DNA from: an uncultured Lachnospira sp.
GTDB taxonomy: Bacteria > Bacillota > Clostridia > Lachnospirales > Lachnospiraceae
DNA length: 64,000 nucleotides
Direction of reading: 5' to 3'
Assembly (NCBI GenBank): GCA_934359185.1
Contig: CAKRLE010000008.1
Location: 62,001-126,000, forward strand
Positions 18,078 to 26,963 of this stretch are shown here, piece by piece; positions within the stretch are counted from its first letter, which is position 1, and each line of letters opens with the position of its first letter. The position numbers and the translations under genes are program-made. Under the pieces are notes generated by a model, which did no database searches, was not told the origin of the DNA, and saw only the letters and a program-made list of their open reading frames with translations.

Positions 18078-18737
18078 TTATTCACTCAGCATACTCTTAT
18101 ACGTTTGTTTAAATAATTTACGATTTTCATTATAATTCAAAAGATTAAGCATACCATCATCATGAAAACACCATGGTTTATCTGAAGGCGGCACAATAAC
18201 ATCGTATCCTGCCTTTCTGAATTCAAAGCTCTGTGATATATCGTAAAAATCCCATCCTTTAAAAACATCCTCACGCCATAAAATATCATACTGCGTAGCC
18301 ATTAAAAAACCATCAACAGCTTCTACCCTTTGCGGCTCTGTTACTTTCTTCAGTTCATTTCGTACAGATGAATATATATTATTAGAATAGTACATTCCAA
18401 CTCTTTCTCCATACCACATAACACAGCTTCGTGGCAGTTTAGGCGAACCAACCATACCTATCATCCCCACTGATTTATCCGAAAACCCCAACAGCAGTTC
18501 ACTCAAAAAATTCTTATACAGTATAAACACATCCTGATGCAGATATATTTTATATCTGGCTTCAGAACTATGCATAGCCTTATTGTAACCAGACGTCATA
18601 GAAACAGCATCATGCACTATTCTGTAATCAATAGAATACCCATCAGGCACATCCAGAGCATCTACATACCGCAGGCACTCCGTTTCATATTGTTTATTGT
18701 TAGAACACAGTATAAAGCAGAATTGTTTTTCATTCAT
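18078..18737 (-). CDS. StrF-like glycosyltransferase domain protein
   Basis: A 219-residue cytosolic protein of the GT-A-like family that includes streptomycin-cluster StrF. Visible blocks are FCFILCSNNKQYETECLRYV at the start, SGYNKAMHSSEARYKIYLHQ and DVFI (the DxD-like region), VDGFLMATQYDILWRED, and CFHDDGMLN near the end. It is the last gene of a minus-strand operon and overlaps the bidirectional terminator region. The sugar and acceptor are unknown; the context suggests flagellin or another surface glycan. Confidence 0.75.
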   Translation of the reverse strand: MNEKQFCFILCSNNKQYETECLRYVDALDVPDGYSIDYRIVHDAVSMTSGYNKAMHSSEARYKIYLHQDVFILYKNFLSELLLGFSDKSVGMIGMVGSPKLPRSCVMWYGERVGMYYSNNIYSSVRNELKKVTEPQRVEAVDGFLMATQYDILWREDVFKGWDFYDISQSFEFRKAGYDVIVPPSDKPWCFHDDGMLNLLNYNENRKLFKQTYKSMLSE

Positions 18738-18755
18738 CCTTATTCTCCAATTGCA

Positions 18756-19310
18756 TCATTCAAATATCACATTATATGATTCCAAAATATCGTCATTCAG
18801 GTCTGTATATCCCTCATCATTGATAAATGCCATTACCTCATCCAGAATATACTGGCTGTCAACCGATGAACATTTTATGAGATATAATAAAGCTGCCGGC
18901 GAGATTTTTTTACTGATAAGCTCATTTACCAGCAATTTCATACTACTTTCTCTGTCCAGATTAAATTCTATATTTAATAATATAAACTTGTATCTGTTTA
19001 TCTTCTCAATCGCTCCATCTATAGAATATACACCTTTAAAAAACAGCTCATCTTCATATCCCATATTAAATTCTTTCATCATGATTGTTATGCCAATAAT
19101 ACAATATGCCATATCTGGCACAGCTTTAAAAGACTCTATAAGCGTTCCATCCTCAAAAAATGAACACAATTCAAACAATGACTTTTTGTTATCGGCACGT
19201 AAAAACATATTTATAGCATTTCGAAGCATATCCAGTTCGCTGCCATGTGCCTCAAGCCAATAAGAATCCTTTAATAACTGCTGTTCAATATATTCTTCTG
19301 AAATTTCCAC
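18756..19310 (-). CDS. hypothetical helical protein of the glycan island
   Basis: I do not recognise this 184-residue protein. It looks mostly helical, is acidic, and has no signal peptide or membrane helix (YIEQQLLKDSYWLEAHGSEL near the start; SPAALLYLIKCSSVDSQYIL near the end). It lies between two glycosyltransferases, 18 bases before one and 27 after the other, so it is surely co-transcribed with them. A helper or partner role for the transferases is possible but unproven. Confidence 0.6.
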   Translation of the reverse strand: MEISEEYIEQQLLKDSYWLEAHGSELDMLRNAINMFLRADNKKSLFELCSFFEDGTLIESFKAVPDMAYCIIGITIMMKEFNMGYEDELFFKGVYSIDGAIEKINRYKFILLNIEFNLDRESSMKLLVNELISKKISPAALLYLIKCSSVDSQYILDEVMAFINDEGYTDLNDDILESYNVIFE

Positions 19311-19337
19311 TGCTGACCTCCTGCTGATTTATTATCA

Positions 19338-20414
19338 TTACATTTCAGGCTTATCCAGAAGCTGCTGTATTATTATCACAAATTGTTTTACGACTTTTTG
19401 ATACTCATATTTTTCGACACTATGCACACAATTACAAGGTATTATATCAGGCAGCTCTCCACTGTCTATAATATCAAGTATCTGTGCAAGCTCATCACTG
19501 CTGCCCTTAGAAAAAAAATACCCATTATATCCCGGCTGGACATATTCTGTTATACCATCAACAGGTGTAGATATAACCGGAATTCCTCTGGCAAGCGCCT
19601 CTACCGCCGCCATACAAAAGCCCTCATAATCTGATGCAACTACCAACGCTGTAATGTCATTATAATCACACCATGGGTTGTCCTTCCAGCCACACCATGT
19701 TACCTGCTCTTCCAGCCCCAGCTGTCTCGATAACTGTTCTAATCCTGCACGTTCTTCTCCATCACCTGCAACTCTTAACTGCCATTTATTCGTAGTTTTT
19801 GCTATAGCTCTTAATATCACATCAACTCTTTTTTCCTCGGAAAGCCTTCCTACAAATATAAGATTTCTGGATGATTTTTTCCATGAATCAATCACATGAA
19901 CGCCATTCATATCAACTGGATTCCCAATAATCTCAACATTCATATCCGGTATAACATTGAGTATCTGTTGTTTTGCCTTATTAGTAAGAACAAGGCAGCA
20001 ATCTGCGAAAGTAAGACATTCAATCCCACCAGTTCCAAACTGCTTGTAAGTCTCTATAGGAGCATGCAGCCAGGCTATAATCCCAGGGGATATATCAACT
20101 GCTTTAACCGCAGCCCGTGCTACATATGTCATAAACGGCCATGGTGTTGCTATTATCGCCTCAGGTTTTTCATGAGTTGCCAGAAACGCTATATACATTC
20201 CTACAAAATCTTCTACACATTTCACTTTTTCCCCAACAAGAAGAGGATAAAACTCTATTGCACTACATGTCCATTTCGGCCCATCGTAAACCATCTGGAC
20301 AACCCGCACACGGATTCCGCACTCTTTCATCTTAGCAGCCACAGAATTAATTACACTTTCAACGCCACCCTTTCCAGACATCGGAACAAGAATATCAACA
20401 ATGCTTCCTTCCAT
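19338..20414 (-). CDS. glycosyltransferase, family 4 type (GT-B fold)
   Basis: A 358-residue retaining glycosyltransferase. The N-terminal domain has the GGVESVINSVAAKM loop. The C-terminal domain carries the nucleotide-sugar signature NLIFVGRLSEEKRVDVILRA, GDGEERAGLEQLSRQLG, and DYEGFCMAAVEALARGIPVI with its conserved glutamate pair. It heads a three-gene operon. The AGGAGGAAATTTC ribosome binding site follows directly after a hairpin that ends the upstream gene. The donor and acceptor are unknown. Confidence 0.88.
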   Translation of the reverse strand: MEGSIVDILVPMSGKGGVESVINSVAAKMKECGIRVRVVQMVYDGPKWTCSAIEFYPLLVGEKVKCVEDFVGMYIAFLATHEKPEAIIATPWPFMTYVARAAVKAVDISPGIIAWLHAPIETYKQFGTGGIECLTFADCCLVLTNKAKQQILNVIPDMNVEIIGNPVDMNGVHVIDSWKKSSRNLIFVGRLSEEKRVDVILRAIAKTTNKWQLRVAGDGEERAGLEQLSRQLGLEEQVTWCGWKDNPWCDYNDITALVVASDYEGFCMAAVEALARGIPVISTPVDGITEYVQPGYNGYFFSKGSSDELAQILDIIDSGELPDIIPCNCVHSVEKYEYQKVVKQFVIIIQQLLDKPEM

Positions 20415-20435
20415 GAAATTTCCTCCTCATATTAA

Positions 20436-20471
20436 AAATTCCTGCCCAGGCTCCTTCCCAGGCAGGAATTT
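20436..20471 (-). terminator. hairpin between the helical 121-aa gene and the GT4 operon
   Basis: Perfect 11-bp arms AAATTCCTGCC and GGCAGGAATTT, then TTTTTAATATG on the minus strand. The loop RNA contains GGGAAGGAG. It may terminate the upstream unit, or act as an attenuator if the promoter at 20479-20507 is real. Confidence 0.75.
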
Positions 20472-20478
20472 AAAATGG

Positions 20479-20507
20479 ATGATAAAATAACCAGTCATCA
20501 CAGCCAA
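20479..20507 (-). promoter_or_regulatory. weak candidate promoter of the GT4 operon
   Basis: The minus strand has TTGGCT (20502-20507), a 17-base spacer and TATCAT (20479-20484). Transcription would start about where the hairpin begins. The match is modest. Confidence 0.35.
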
Positions 20508-20514
20508 ATGAGAA

Positions 20515-20880
20515 CTAGTTACTTGTCAGCTTTTCTGCGGCTTCCCTAAATGATTTAACGAAGCCCCCAACCTCTGTAAATGCCTCTGCAAGCATAACAT
20601 CATTTTTCGCTGTGCCCGCTGAATTCATCTTTAATATAGCAGCATTTACTGTATCTTTGTCAACAACAACAGAATCTTTATTAACAAGATCTCTTGTTCC
20701 ATTATACACTTCAATTATCCAGTTAAGTCCATTCTGTATGCTCTTAATGTATTCGTCTGTATCTTCAAGCCTTTTTCCATTAAGCTCTCCAACAACATTA
20801 TTAATTGCATTCTCTATCTTTGCGCAGTAAGGAGCAACAACTTTAAGTGCTTCTAACTGCTGTGTAAGCATATCTTCCAT
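20515..20880 (-). CDS. small helical protein, function unknown
   Basis: A 121-residue protein starting at the ATG at 20880; a 14-codon longer reading frame has no better ribosome binding site. It is almost wholly helical (MLTQQLEALKVVAPYCAKIE; MLAEAFTEVGGFVKSFREAA), with no signal or membrane segment. Size and character recall flagellar export chaperones such as FlgN/FliT, but no signature was recognised. It is the last gene of the divergent operon that begins at 24419 and ends at a hairpin. Confidence 0.55.
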   Translation of the reverse strand: MEDMLTQQLEALKVVAPYCAKIENAINNVVGELNGKRLEDTDEYIKSIQNGLNWIIEVYNGTRDLVNKDSVVVDKDTVNAAILKMNSAGTAKNDVMLAEAFTEVGGFVKSFREAAEKLTSN

Positions 20881-20980
20881 CCGTATCCATACCTTTCTGT
20901 CATATTCAGCTAAATAAAACAATTCATCCTTGAATTACAATATAGATATCGGAACTTTTCTGGACAAACTTAACCATCTT

Positions 20981-21862
20981 TTATTTAATTTTCAATAAAG
21001 CATCAATTCTCCCACTCTGAAGTAATGGAATCGCATCATATATCTTTTCATAATCCCAATCCCACCACTTTATGTCCAGTAATTTATCAATAATATCATC
21101 TGAAAAACGTTTTTTTATCAGTTTAGCAGGAACTCCCCCAACCACTGTATATGGAGCAACGTCCTTTGAAACTGTAGCATTGGCTGCAATCACCGCACCA
21201 TCACCTATTGTCACCCCTGATAATATAGTCACTCCACGTCCTATCCATACATCGTTTCCAATTGCAATATCGCCCTTGGTGATTGGGTGTCCCTCTATAT
21301 AATTATAGTCCTGTAAATACATATTAAATGGATATGTCGAAATCCAATCCACCCTATGCAAACCACCACATAAAATTGTAACACATTCTGCAATAGAACA
21401 AAATTTTCCAATTCTTAATTTAGTCTCATCATTTTCATATGTTCTCACTGTTGGTATTCCATATGTGAACTTGCCAATAGATACTTGGTCGTTTTCATAC
21501 ATACATATATAATCTAAATATATTTCTTTTTCCAAAAGCATCATTTTTTGCTTTTTAGATAAAAATTTTTCCACATATGAAAAATTTTTTATCTGATCTT
21601 TCTGGACTATCTTTGATAAAACTGACACAAAACTACTATCATCACTTATGCAATTAAATACATAATCAATTTTCATATCTGCCATATGAATCATTTCATT
21701 TAGTTCTTGAACTTCCATTCCATGAAACTCATGTTTATAATTTTTCTCATCATATACTGCACATATATTAAAATTATAATCAGATATACTAATTCCATAA
21801 AAAACAATCTCAGCTATTTTTTCTGTACCAAGTATTACAACATTAATAATCCCATTACTCAT
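20981..21862 (-). CDS. hexapeptide-repeat acetyltransferase (CatB/XAT type)
   Basis: A 293-residue protein. Residues about 1-90 form a Rossmann-like domain (INVVILGTEKIAEIVFYGIS), as in PglD/NeuD-like sugar acyltransferases. Residues about 125-290 form a left-handed beta helix of the xenobiotic/CatB acetyltransferase type (IGKFCSIAECVTILCGGLHR; GDIAIGNDVWIGRGVTILSG; VVGGVPAKLIKKRF). The histidine in GGLHR is probably the catalytic base. It starts one base after the adenylate-forming gene ends, so the two may act together, one activating an acyl group and one transferring it to a sugar. That pairing is inferred. Confidence 0.82.
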   Translation of the reverse strand: MSNGIINVVILGTEKIAEIVFYGISISDYNFNICAVYDEKNYKHEFHGMEVQELNEMIHMADMKIDYVFNCISDDSSFVSVLSKIVQKDQIKNFSYVEKFLSKKQKMMLLEKEIYLDYICMYENDQVSIGKFTYGIPTVRTYENDETKLRIGKFCSIAECVTILCGGLHRVDWISTYPFNMYLQDYNYIEGHPITKGDIAIGNDVWIGRGVTILSGVTIGDGAVIAANATVSKDVAPYTVVGGVPAKLIKKRFSDDIIDKLLDIKWWDWDYEKIYDAIPLLQSGRIDALLKIK

Positions 21863-21863
21863 T

Positions 21864-23258
21864 CTATGCCATTTCTTTCATAACAATTTTTTCAAGTTCT
21901 ATATCGTCCACTGTTCCATCAACATTTCTTGGCAGAGGTTTATCTATAACCACAACCTTCTGGATTTCCCATCGGTATCCCTTCTTTTCATTATATTTAT
22001 CAATACGCTTTCTGTACTTATCTGGTCTGTCATCCTTATTAATAGGCACAACCACAGCAACAAGCTTATTATCACAAAGAAGAACAGTCGCTTCCGCAAC
22101 ACCATTAAGTGCTGTTATCTCATCACTTGTCATCTTCTTACATATCTTGATTCCTGTAGGAAGAAGGATTATCCCACTATTTCTTCTTGTTATGACAAGA
22201 TTTCCCTTGCTGTTAATTCTTCCATAATCCCCAGTATGATGAACACCATCTATTATAACCATATCTGTGGCCTTTTTATCATTATAATATCCACTTGTTA
22301 TACAATCACCACTTACAAGAATCTCCCCATCAGCTGCTATTCTCACATTAGAATCATCCAGCATCTCATAAGAACCATCCTCCGAATAGTTAATCGCCAC
22401 AGATCCTGTATTTTCTGTACTGCCATAAACTGTATACACCTTGATATCTCTGTCTCTCAACCCCTCATAAAGTTCATATGGGCATGGAGCCTCACCTATA
22501 ATTACCTTTTTAAGTTCCGGATTAAATGAATTAATCTTTCTCAAATATGCCATATTAGATGGACTGCCTGGAAGGATTGTCGGACGATAATAGTATGTAT
22601 CTGCATCAATATGTCTAAGCCCTCTTCCAAGACACACACTTGCGCCTCCAGCCAACGGCCATATAATACTGTATACCAGACTAAACACCCTGCTCAACTC
22701 TATCTGCGATAATACTTTATCCTCTGGTTCACACTCACAGTGTCCATTCATCATCCTGACAGCTGCCAGAATATTATCAACTGTCAATACACATGGTTTG
22801 TCGCCATCTTCCACCGTTGCAGTAAAAATAATGATATTGCCCTCATCAGTATTCTCATCATATACATACCCATTAACATCATCATTTTCAGCATCAGGAA
22901 TTATAATTGCTTCTGCATCTGATAATATATACTGGTTAGTCGAGCATAACACATAATCTATACCAACTTTAGACAGCTTCTCCTCTCTGATATTAGCAGG
23001 CGCAAAAAAATCTATAAGCACCGCATCTTTGCCAGCAAGAATTGTTCCAAAGAAATTAACCACCCACCTGTATGATGCAGGTCCATAAATAGCTATCTCC
23101 CGTCCTTCAAAACGCTTAAGATGAATTGCTTTCTTAACAACATCATCAAACAATCCTTTATATGTGACTGATATCGTATCATATAAAACAGCTTCTTTAT
23201 TTCCCCATTTATCTGCATTATCCTTAAGCATCCTGTAAAATGTTGTACACTCTGACAT
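21864..23258 (-). CDS. divergent adenylate-forming (AMP-binding) enzyme
   Basis: A 464-residue member of the acyl-CoA synthetase/NRPS adenylation superfamily. The adenine motif (VYGSTENTGSVA) and the HTGDYGR aspartate motif are kept, and a C-terminal lid domain is present. Two key motifs are degenerate. The P-loop-like TSGTTGxPK is replaced by FTATVEDGDKPCV. The C-terminal catalytic lysine site reads LPRNVDGTVDD, with Thr where Lys is expected. It sits four bases after the first gene of the operon and one base before the acetyltransferase. It may activate an acyl or amino acid for sugar modification, or have lost adenylation and kept binding. Confidence 0.75.
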   Translation of the reverse strand: MSECTTFYRMLKDNADKWGNKEAVLYDTISVTYKGLFDDVVKKAIHLKRFEGREIAIYGPASYRWVVNFFGTILAGKDAVLIDFFAPANIREEKLSKVGIDYVLCSTNQYILSDAEAIIIPDAENDDVNGYVYDENTDEGNIIIFTATVEDGDKPCVLTVDNILAAVRMMNGHCECEPEDKVLSQIELSRVFSLVYSIIWPLAGGASVCLGRGLRHIDADTYYYRPTILPGSPSNMAYLRKINSFNPELKKVIIGEAPCPYELYEGLRDRDIKVYTVYGSTENTGSVAINYSEDGSYEMLDDSNVRIAADGEILVSGDCITSGYYNDKKATDMVIIDGVHHTGDYGRINSKGNLVITRRNSGIILLPTGIKICKKMTSDEITALNGVAEATVLLCDNKLVAVVVPINKDDRPDKYRKRIDKYNEKKGYRWEIQKVVVIDKPLPRNVDGTVDDIELEKIVMKEMA

Positions 23259-23261
23259 ATC

Positions 23262-24419
23262 TCACCGTGTCCTTTCAAACATTATCCTAACTCTGTCATC
23301 AAAATTAAAGCGTTCTCTGACTTTATTATATCCATTCAACGCAATAGCTTTTCTTTCTTCCTCATGTATTAAATAATACTCTACCTTTTCCACTAAGTCC
23401 ACATAATCTTCATACATAACAAGATCTATGCCATTCTCAAAATTTTCTGCAATTTCCTGTTGATAATTAGTTATAAGGAATCCTCCACAGCCAAGCACAT
23501 CCAGTACTCTTAATGGTATACCGGACTGTATAAGTCTTAGTGAAATATTAAGATTAATCTTGCTTCTTCTGAATACCTCCGGCATCTGTGTATCATAATC
23601 TACATATCCTTTAAAAGATACTTTTCCAAGTCTGTCATCTTTGTCATTGGAATACAGATTAACCCTGCACCTGTTCTGAAGCAGTGCAAGCGCTGTAAAT
23701 CTGTCTCTGCCTGTAACCTCTGTCCCAAGCGAATACTCAAGCTGCTTTTTACTTACAACCCCCTCTCCGTCAGAAGCTTTATAATAAAACTCATTAAGAC
23801 TATCAAGCAGTTTATCGTCTAACATATCACCTATAATATATCCGCCATAAACCTTCTGCTGTGCCCTTACTATTCCTTCAAGATACCCTCTGTAATACTC
23901 ATCAAGTGGACCACATATATAATTATATGTGGATTTATATAACTGGCCAACCATCGAAACATCACATTCATACCACGATGCAGGATGTTTATTATCTCTG
24001 CCCTTATCTGCAAAAATATCTGTATCAACAGCAAGTGTGAGATGATGCGCACCACTGACACCTGATTTTATATATGTATCGCACTGTATAGAATCAAAAA
24101 AATATATATCATTACATGAATTTTTAAGTGCATCCACTCTCTTTATGTGAAGTGGTGCATCATATACCCATGAGATATAATGTACACTGTGTCTCTGGCA
24201 TACATCAGATATTATAGGGCAGAAATTGACAGAAAACACAGTTTTATAACCACCTGCTGTCACTTCCGCTTCCAGCTTTTTTTCAAATTCATCATCCTTA
24301 TCCCAGTCTTTTATTATATAGTAAAATTTATCATATTCGATTCCCATACGGGTCATCGATGCTTCAATTCCATTCTGCATAAACGCATTCCACTGATAAA
24401 AAAGGATCTTATCATTCAT
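23262..24419 (-). CDS. CgeB-like glycosyltransferase (copy 1)
   Basis: A 385-residue cytosolic protein of the CgeB/DUF3880 plus Glyco_trans_1_2 type. The start is the ATG at 24419; an earlier in-frame start lies at the expected transcription start and can be dismissed. Family blocks are SKINLNISLRLIQSGIPLRV, DVLGCGGFLITNYQ and EERKAIALNGYNKVRERFNF. It is paralogous to the two genes on the opposite strand next to it. First gene of the minus-strand island operon, with a short leader of about 34 nt. Confidence 0.8.
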   Translation of the reverse strand: MNDKILFYQWNAFMQNGIEASMTRMGIEYDKFYYIIKDWDKDDEFEKKLEAEVTAGGYKTVFSVNFCPIISDVCQRHSVHYISWVYDAPLHIKRVDALKNSCNDIYFFDSIQCDTYIKSGVSGAHHLTLAVDTDIFADKGRDNKHPASWYECDVSMVGQLYKSTYNYICGPLDEYYRGYLEGIVRAQQKVYGGYIIGDMLDDKLLDSLNEFYYKASDGEGVVSKKQLEYSLGTEVTGRDRFTALALLQNRCRVNLYSNDKDDRLGKVSFKGYVDYDTQMPEVFRRSKINLNISLRLIQSGIPLRVLDVLGCGGFLITNYQQEIAENFENGIDLVMYEDYVDLVEKVEYYLIHEEERKAIALNGYNKVRERFNFDDRVRIMFERTR

Positions 24420-24459
24420 CTTATTTTCCTTCTCCCCAAGAAAAAATTTACTCATTTTA

Positions 24460-24488
24460 ATAATATCTTAAAACCATGAAACAATCAA
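24460..24488 (-). promoter_or_regulatory. sigma-A promoter, minus-strand island operon
   Basis: The minus strand has TTGATT (24483-24488), a 17-base spacer and TATTAT (24460-24465). Its -35 directly abuts the -35 of the divergent promoter. Confidence 0.75.
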
Positions 24489-24517
24489 TTGATTATTCCC
24501 TCTGTTGTCGTTAAAAT
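24489..24517 (+). promoter_or_regulatory. sigma-A promoter, plus-strand CgeB-CgeB-LicD operon
   Basis: TTGATT (24489-24494), a 17-base spacer and TAAAAT (24512-24517). Together with the opposite promoter the two -35 boxes form the 12-bp palindrome AATCAATTGATT. Confidence 0.72.
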
Positions 24518-24536
24518 AGTTTTATGATGTGTTATG

Positions 24537-24551
24537 GCAGTTTGGAACTGC
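24537..24551 (+). promoter_or_regulatory. candidate CsrA-binding hairpin in the CgeB operon leader
   Basis: GCAGTTTGGAACTGC forms a stem with GGA in the loop. It uses the same GCAGT/ACTGC stem as the flagellin-1 leader. It ends about 30 bases before the start codon, with a second GGA in the GGAGG ribosome binding site. Confidence 0.55.
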
Positions 24552-24580
24552 ACTGAATTTATCATGGAGGACATGCAAAT

Positions 24581-25771
24581 ATGGGAAGCAACCTTAAGAT
24601 ATATATATATCGGTATGGCAGTATCTGCGAACCAGATATTATTGATACATTTAAAAGAATCGGATTAGAGGTTTATGAGGAAACAGCGGAAATGTTTAAC
24701 AAAAATCTCTATCCGTCACAATGTGTAAAATTAACTTCTGACAAGATTATTAATGGAGGTTTTTCATTTGTATTCTCCATTAATTTTTTTCCATGGCTTT
24801 CTGATGTGTGCAAAATTGCAAACATAGTATATATCAGTCTTATAGTTGACAGTCCTGTTATGGAATTATATTTCAACTCACTTTCCAACAGCTGCAATAG
24901 AGTTTTTCTCTTTGACAAAGAACTTTATAAAGAATTTAAGAATTATAACCCCGGACATATATTTGCCATTCCTCTTGCCACTAACATTATCCGTAACGAT
25001 TCTGTCATAAACTCTGCAGATGAATCATTAAAAGCCAGATACAGAGCCGACATATCATTCATAGGTTCCACATATCAGGAAAAATGCCCATTCAACAACG
25101 CAAAACTTCCTGAATACGAAAAAGGATATATCGATGGAATTATAGAAGCCCAGCTTAAAGTATATGGTTATAATTTTATTGAAGATCTTATATCCGATGA
25201 GCTTGCCAGGACTGTTCTTGATAGTATGCCAGATGCATACCATTTTCCTGAAGGCTGCAGGGGCAGCGACAAAGCAACTGTTGCACAATTATATATCAGC
25301 GTAAAAGCAGCTGAACAGGAACGTCTCCGCGCTCTTAAAATGTTGTCCGATTCTTTTAATGTAGACATATATACACGAAGCGATACTTCCTCAATGCCAC
25401 ATATACATAACCGTGGCTTTGCCCGTTCTCTTGACGAAATGCCTATTATATTTAATCAGAGTAAAATCAATTTAAATATAACAGCTAAATCAATACGCTC
25501 CGGATTGTCTCTGCGTATTTTTGATGTATGCGGATGTGGTGGTTTCCTGATTACAAATTACCAGACTGAATTACCTGAATATTTTGAAATTGGCAAGGAT
25601 CTTGTCGCATATGAAAGCATGAGCCATCTGAAAGAATTATGCAGCTATTATCTGTCACACGAAGATGAACGGATTGAAATTGCATCTCATGGACGGGAAA
25701 CTGTACGAAACTATTACACCTATGATATACTACTGCTAAGAATGATAGATATGTCATTTCCAGCAAAGTGA
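24581..25771 (+). CDS. CgeB-like glycosyltransferase (copy 2)
   Basis: A 396-residue paralogue of the other two CgeB-like proteins here. The signature blocks are NQSKINLNITAKSIRSGLSL, DVCGCGGFLITNYQTELPEY and SHEDERIEIASHGRETVRNY. It starts with ATG ten bases after GGAGG. It heads a plus-strand operon of two CgeB-like genes and licD, transcribed away from copy 1. Such proteins are putative glycosyltransferases; a role in spore surface sugars is known for Bacillus CgeB, but here the setting points to flagellin. Confidence 0.8.
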   Translation: MGSNLKIYIYRYGSICEPDIIDTFKRIGLEVYEETAEMFNKNLYPSQCVKLTSDKIINGGFSFVFSINFFPWLSDVCKIANIVYISLIVDSPVMELYFNSLSNSCNRVFLFDKELYKEFKNYNPGHIFAIPLATNIIRNDSVINSADESLKARYRADISFIGSTYQEKCPFNNAKLPEYEKGYIDGIIEAQLKVYGYNFIEDLISDELARTVLDSMPDAYHFPEGCRGSDKATVAQLYISVKAAEQERLRALKMLSDSFNVDIYTRSDTSSMPHIHNRGFARSLDEMPIIFNQSKINLNITAKSIRSGLSLRIFDVCGCGGFLITNYQTELPEYFEIGKDLVAYESMSHLKELCSYYLSHEDERIEIASHGRETVRNYYTYDILLLRMIDMSFPAK

Positions 25772-25782
25772 GGATTTAATTT

Positions 25783-26949
25783 ATGAATATTCTTATATAT
25801 GAATGGAAGAATTTCGGCATAGAGGATATATGCGATGCCTTGACATCAATGTCTCACACTTACAAATTAGTAACTGATAATGCCGTACACGACAGAGTCA
25901 ATGCCGAATTTGATTTACGTTTTGAGGAAACTGTAAGCGAAGGCTTTGACTGTGTATTTACTTTTAACTATAGTCCTGTCATATCCAATAACTGTAAGCG
26001 TTTCAACATTCCATACATAGCATTTATATATGACAGCCCCTTGGTTTCACTATACTCATATACAATAATTAATCCGTGCAATTATGTCTTTATCTTTGAC
26101 AAAAAGCAGTATTGTGAATTAAAAAATGCTGGAATAAACACAGTATATTATGCCCCTCTTGCAGCTAATATCAATCGTCTCACCAAACAGGTAAACGATA
26201 ATTCAACTGGAAAATGCGATGTATACCATGGGGATATTTCATTTGTAGGTTCTATGTACAACGAAAAGCATAACCTCTTTGACCGGTTAAAAAATCTCCC
26301 CCCATATATATCCGGCTACCTTGATGCAATTATGCGTTCACAGCTTAAAGTATACGGATATTATTTCATCGATAAACTACTCACACCTGATATTATTAAA
26401 GAACTGCAAAAGAGTGTTCCTGTATCCCCTAACAAAGATGGTGTTGAAACCGTTGAATATGTCTACGCTAATTATTTTCTTGCAAGAAAAATGGCATCAA
26501 TTGAAAGAACTGATATATTAAGCAGACTGTCGGAATTATTTAACATCAATCTATATACGCCTAATCCTACGCCAGAGCTCCCATTAGTCAACAATAAAGG
26601 AGCAATAGACTATTATGATGATATGCCATACGTTTTCAACAACAGTAAAATCAATCTTAATATAACACTTCGTTCTATACAAAGCGGTATTCCTCTACGA
26701 TGTATAGATATAATGGCTTCTGGAGGATTTTTATTAAGCAACTACCAGGAAGATTTTTATGATTCTTTTATCCCAGGAGAAGATTGTATTCTGTATGAAT
26801 CTATAGACGATTGTATAGACAAATGCAGATATTATCTTGCACATGAATCCGAGCGGACACAGATTGCCTTGAATGGTCTGGGTCGCATACGCGATAATCA
26901 TACTTATGAGATACGTTTGTCACAAATTTTTGATATAGTATTTAATTAA
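25783..26949 (+). CDS. CgeB-like glycosyltransferase (copy 3)
   Basis: A 388-residue paralogue, closer to copy 2 than to copy 1 in its central part (CNYVFIFDKKQYCELKNAGI; AIMRSQLKVYGYYFIDKLLT). The transferase block is NNSKINLNITLRSIQSGIPL and DIMASGGFLLSNYQEDFYDS. It begins 11 bases after copy 2 and ends 14 before licD. The run of three paralogues suggests stepwise addition of similar sugars. Confidence 0.8.
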   Translation: MNILIYEWKNFGIEDICDALTSMSHTYKLVTDNAVHDRVNAEFDLRFEETVSEGFDCVFTFNYSPVISNNCKRFNIPYIAFIYDSPLVSLYSYTIINPCNYVFIFDKKQYCELKNAGINTVYYAPLAANINRLTKQVNDNSTGKCDVYHGDISFVGSMYNEKHNLFDRLKNLPPYISGYLDAIMRSQLKVYGYYFIDKLLTPDIIKELQKSVPVSPNKDGVETVEYVYANYFLARKMASIERTDILSRLSELFNINLYTPNPTPELPLVNNKGAIDYYDDMPYVFNNSKINLNITLRSIQSGIPLRCIDIMASGGFLLSNYQEDFYDSFIPGEDCILYESIDDCIDKCRYYLAHESERTQIALNGLGRIRDNHTYEIRLSQIFDIVFN

Positions 26950-26963
26950 TTACGGAGGCTGGT

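Noticed and set aside
24420..24455. A longer start for the first CgeB-like gene.
   Set aside because: The expected transcription start falls at about 24453, and the ATG at 24419 has the proper ribosome binding site.
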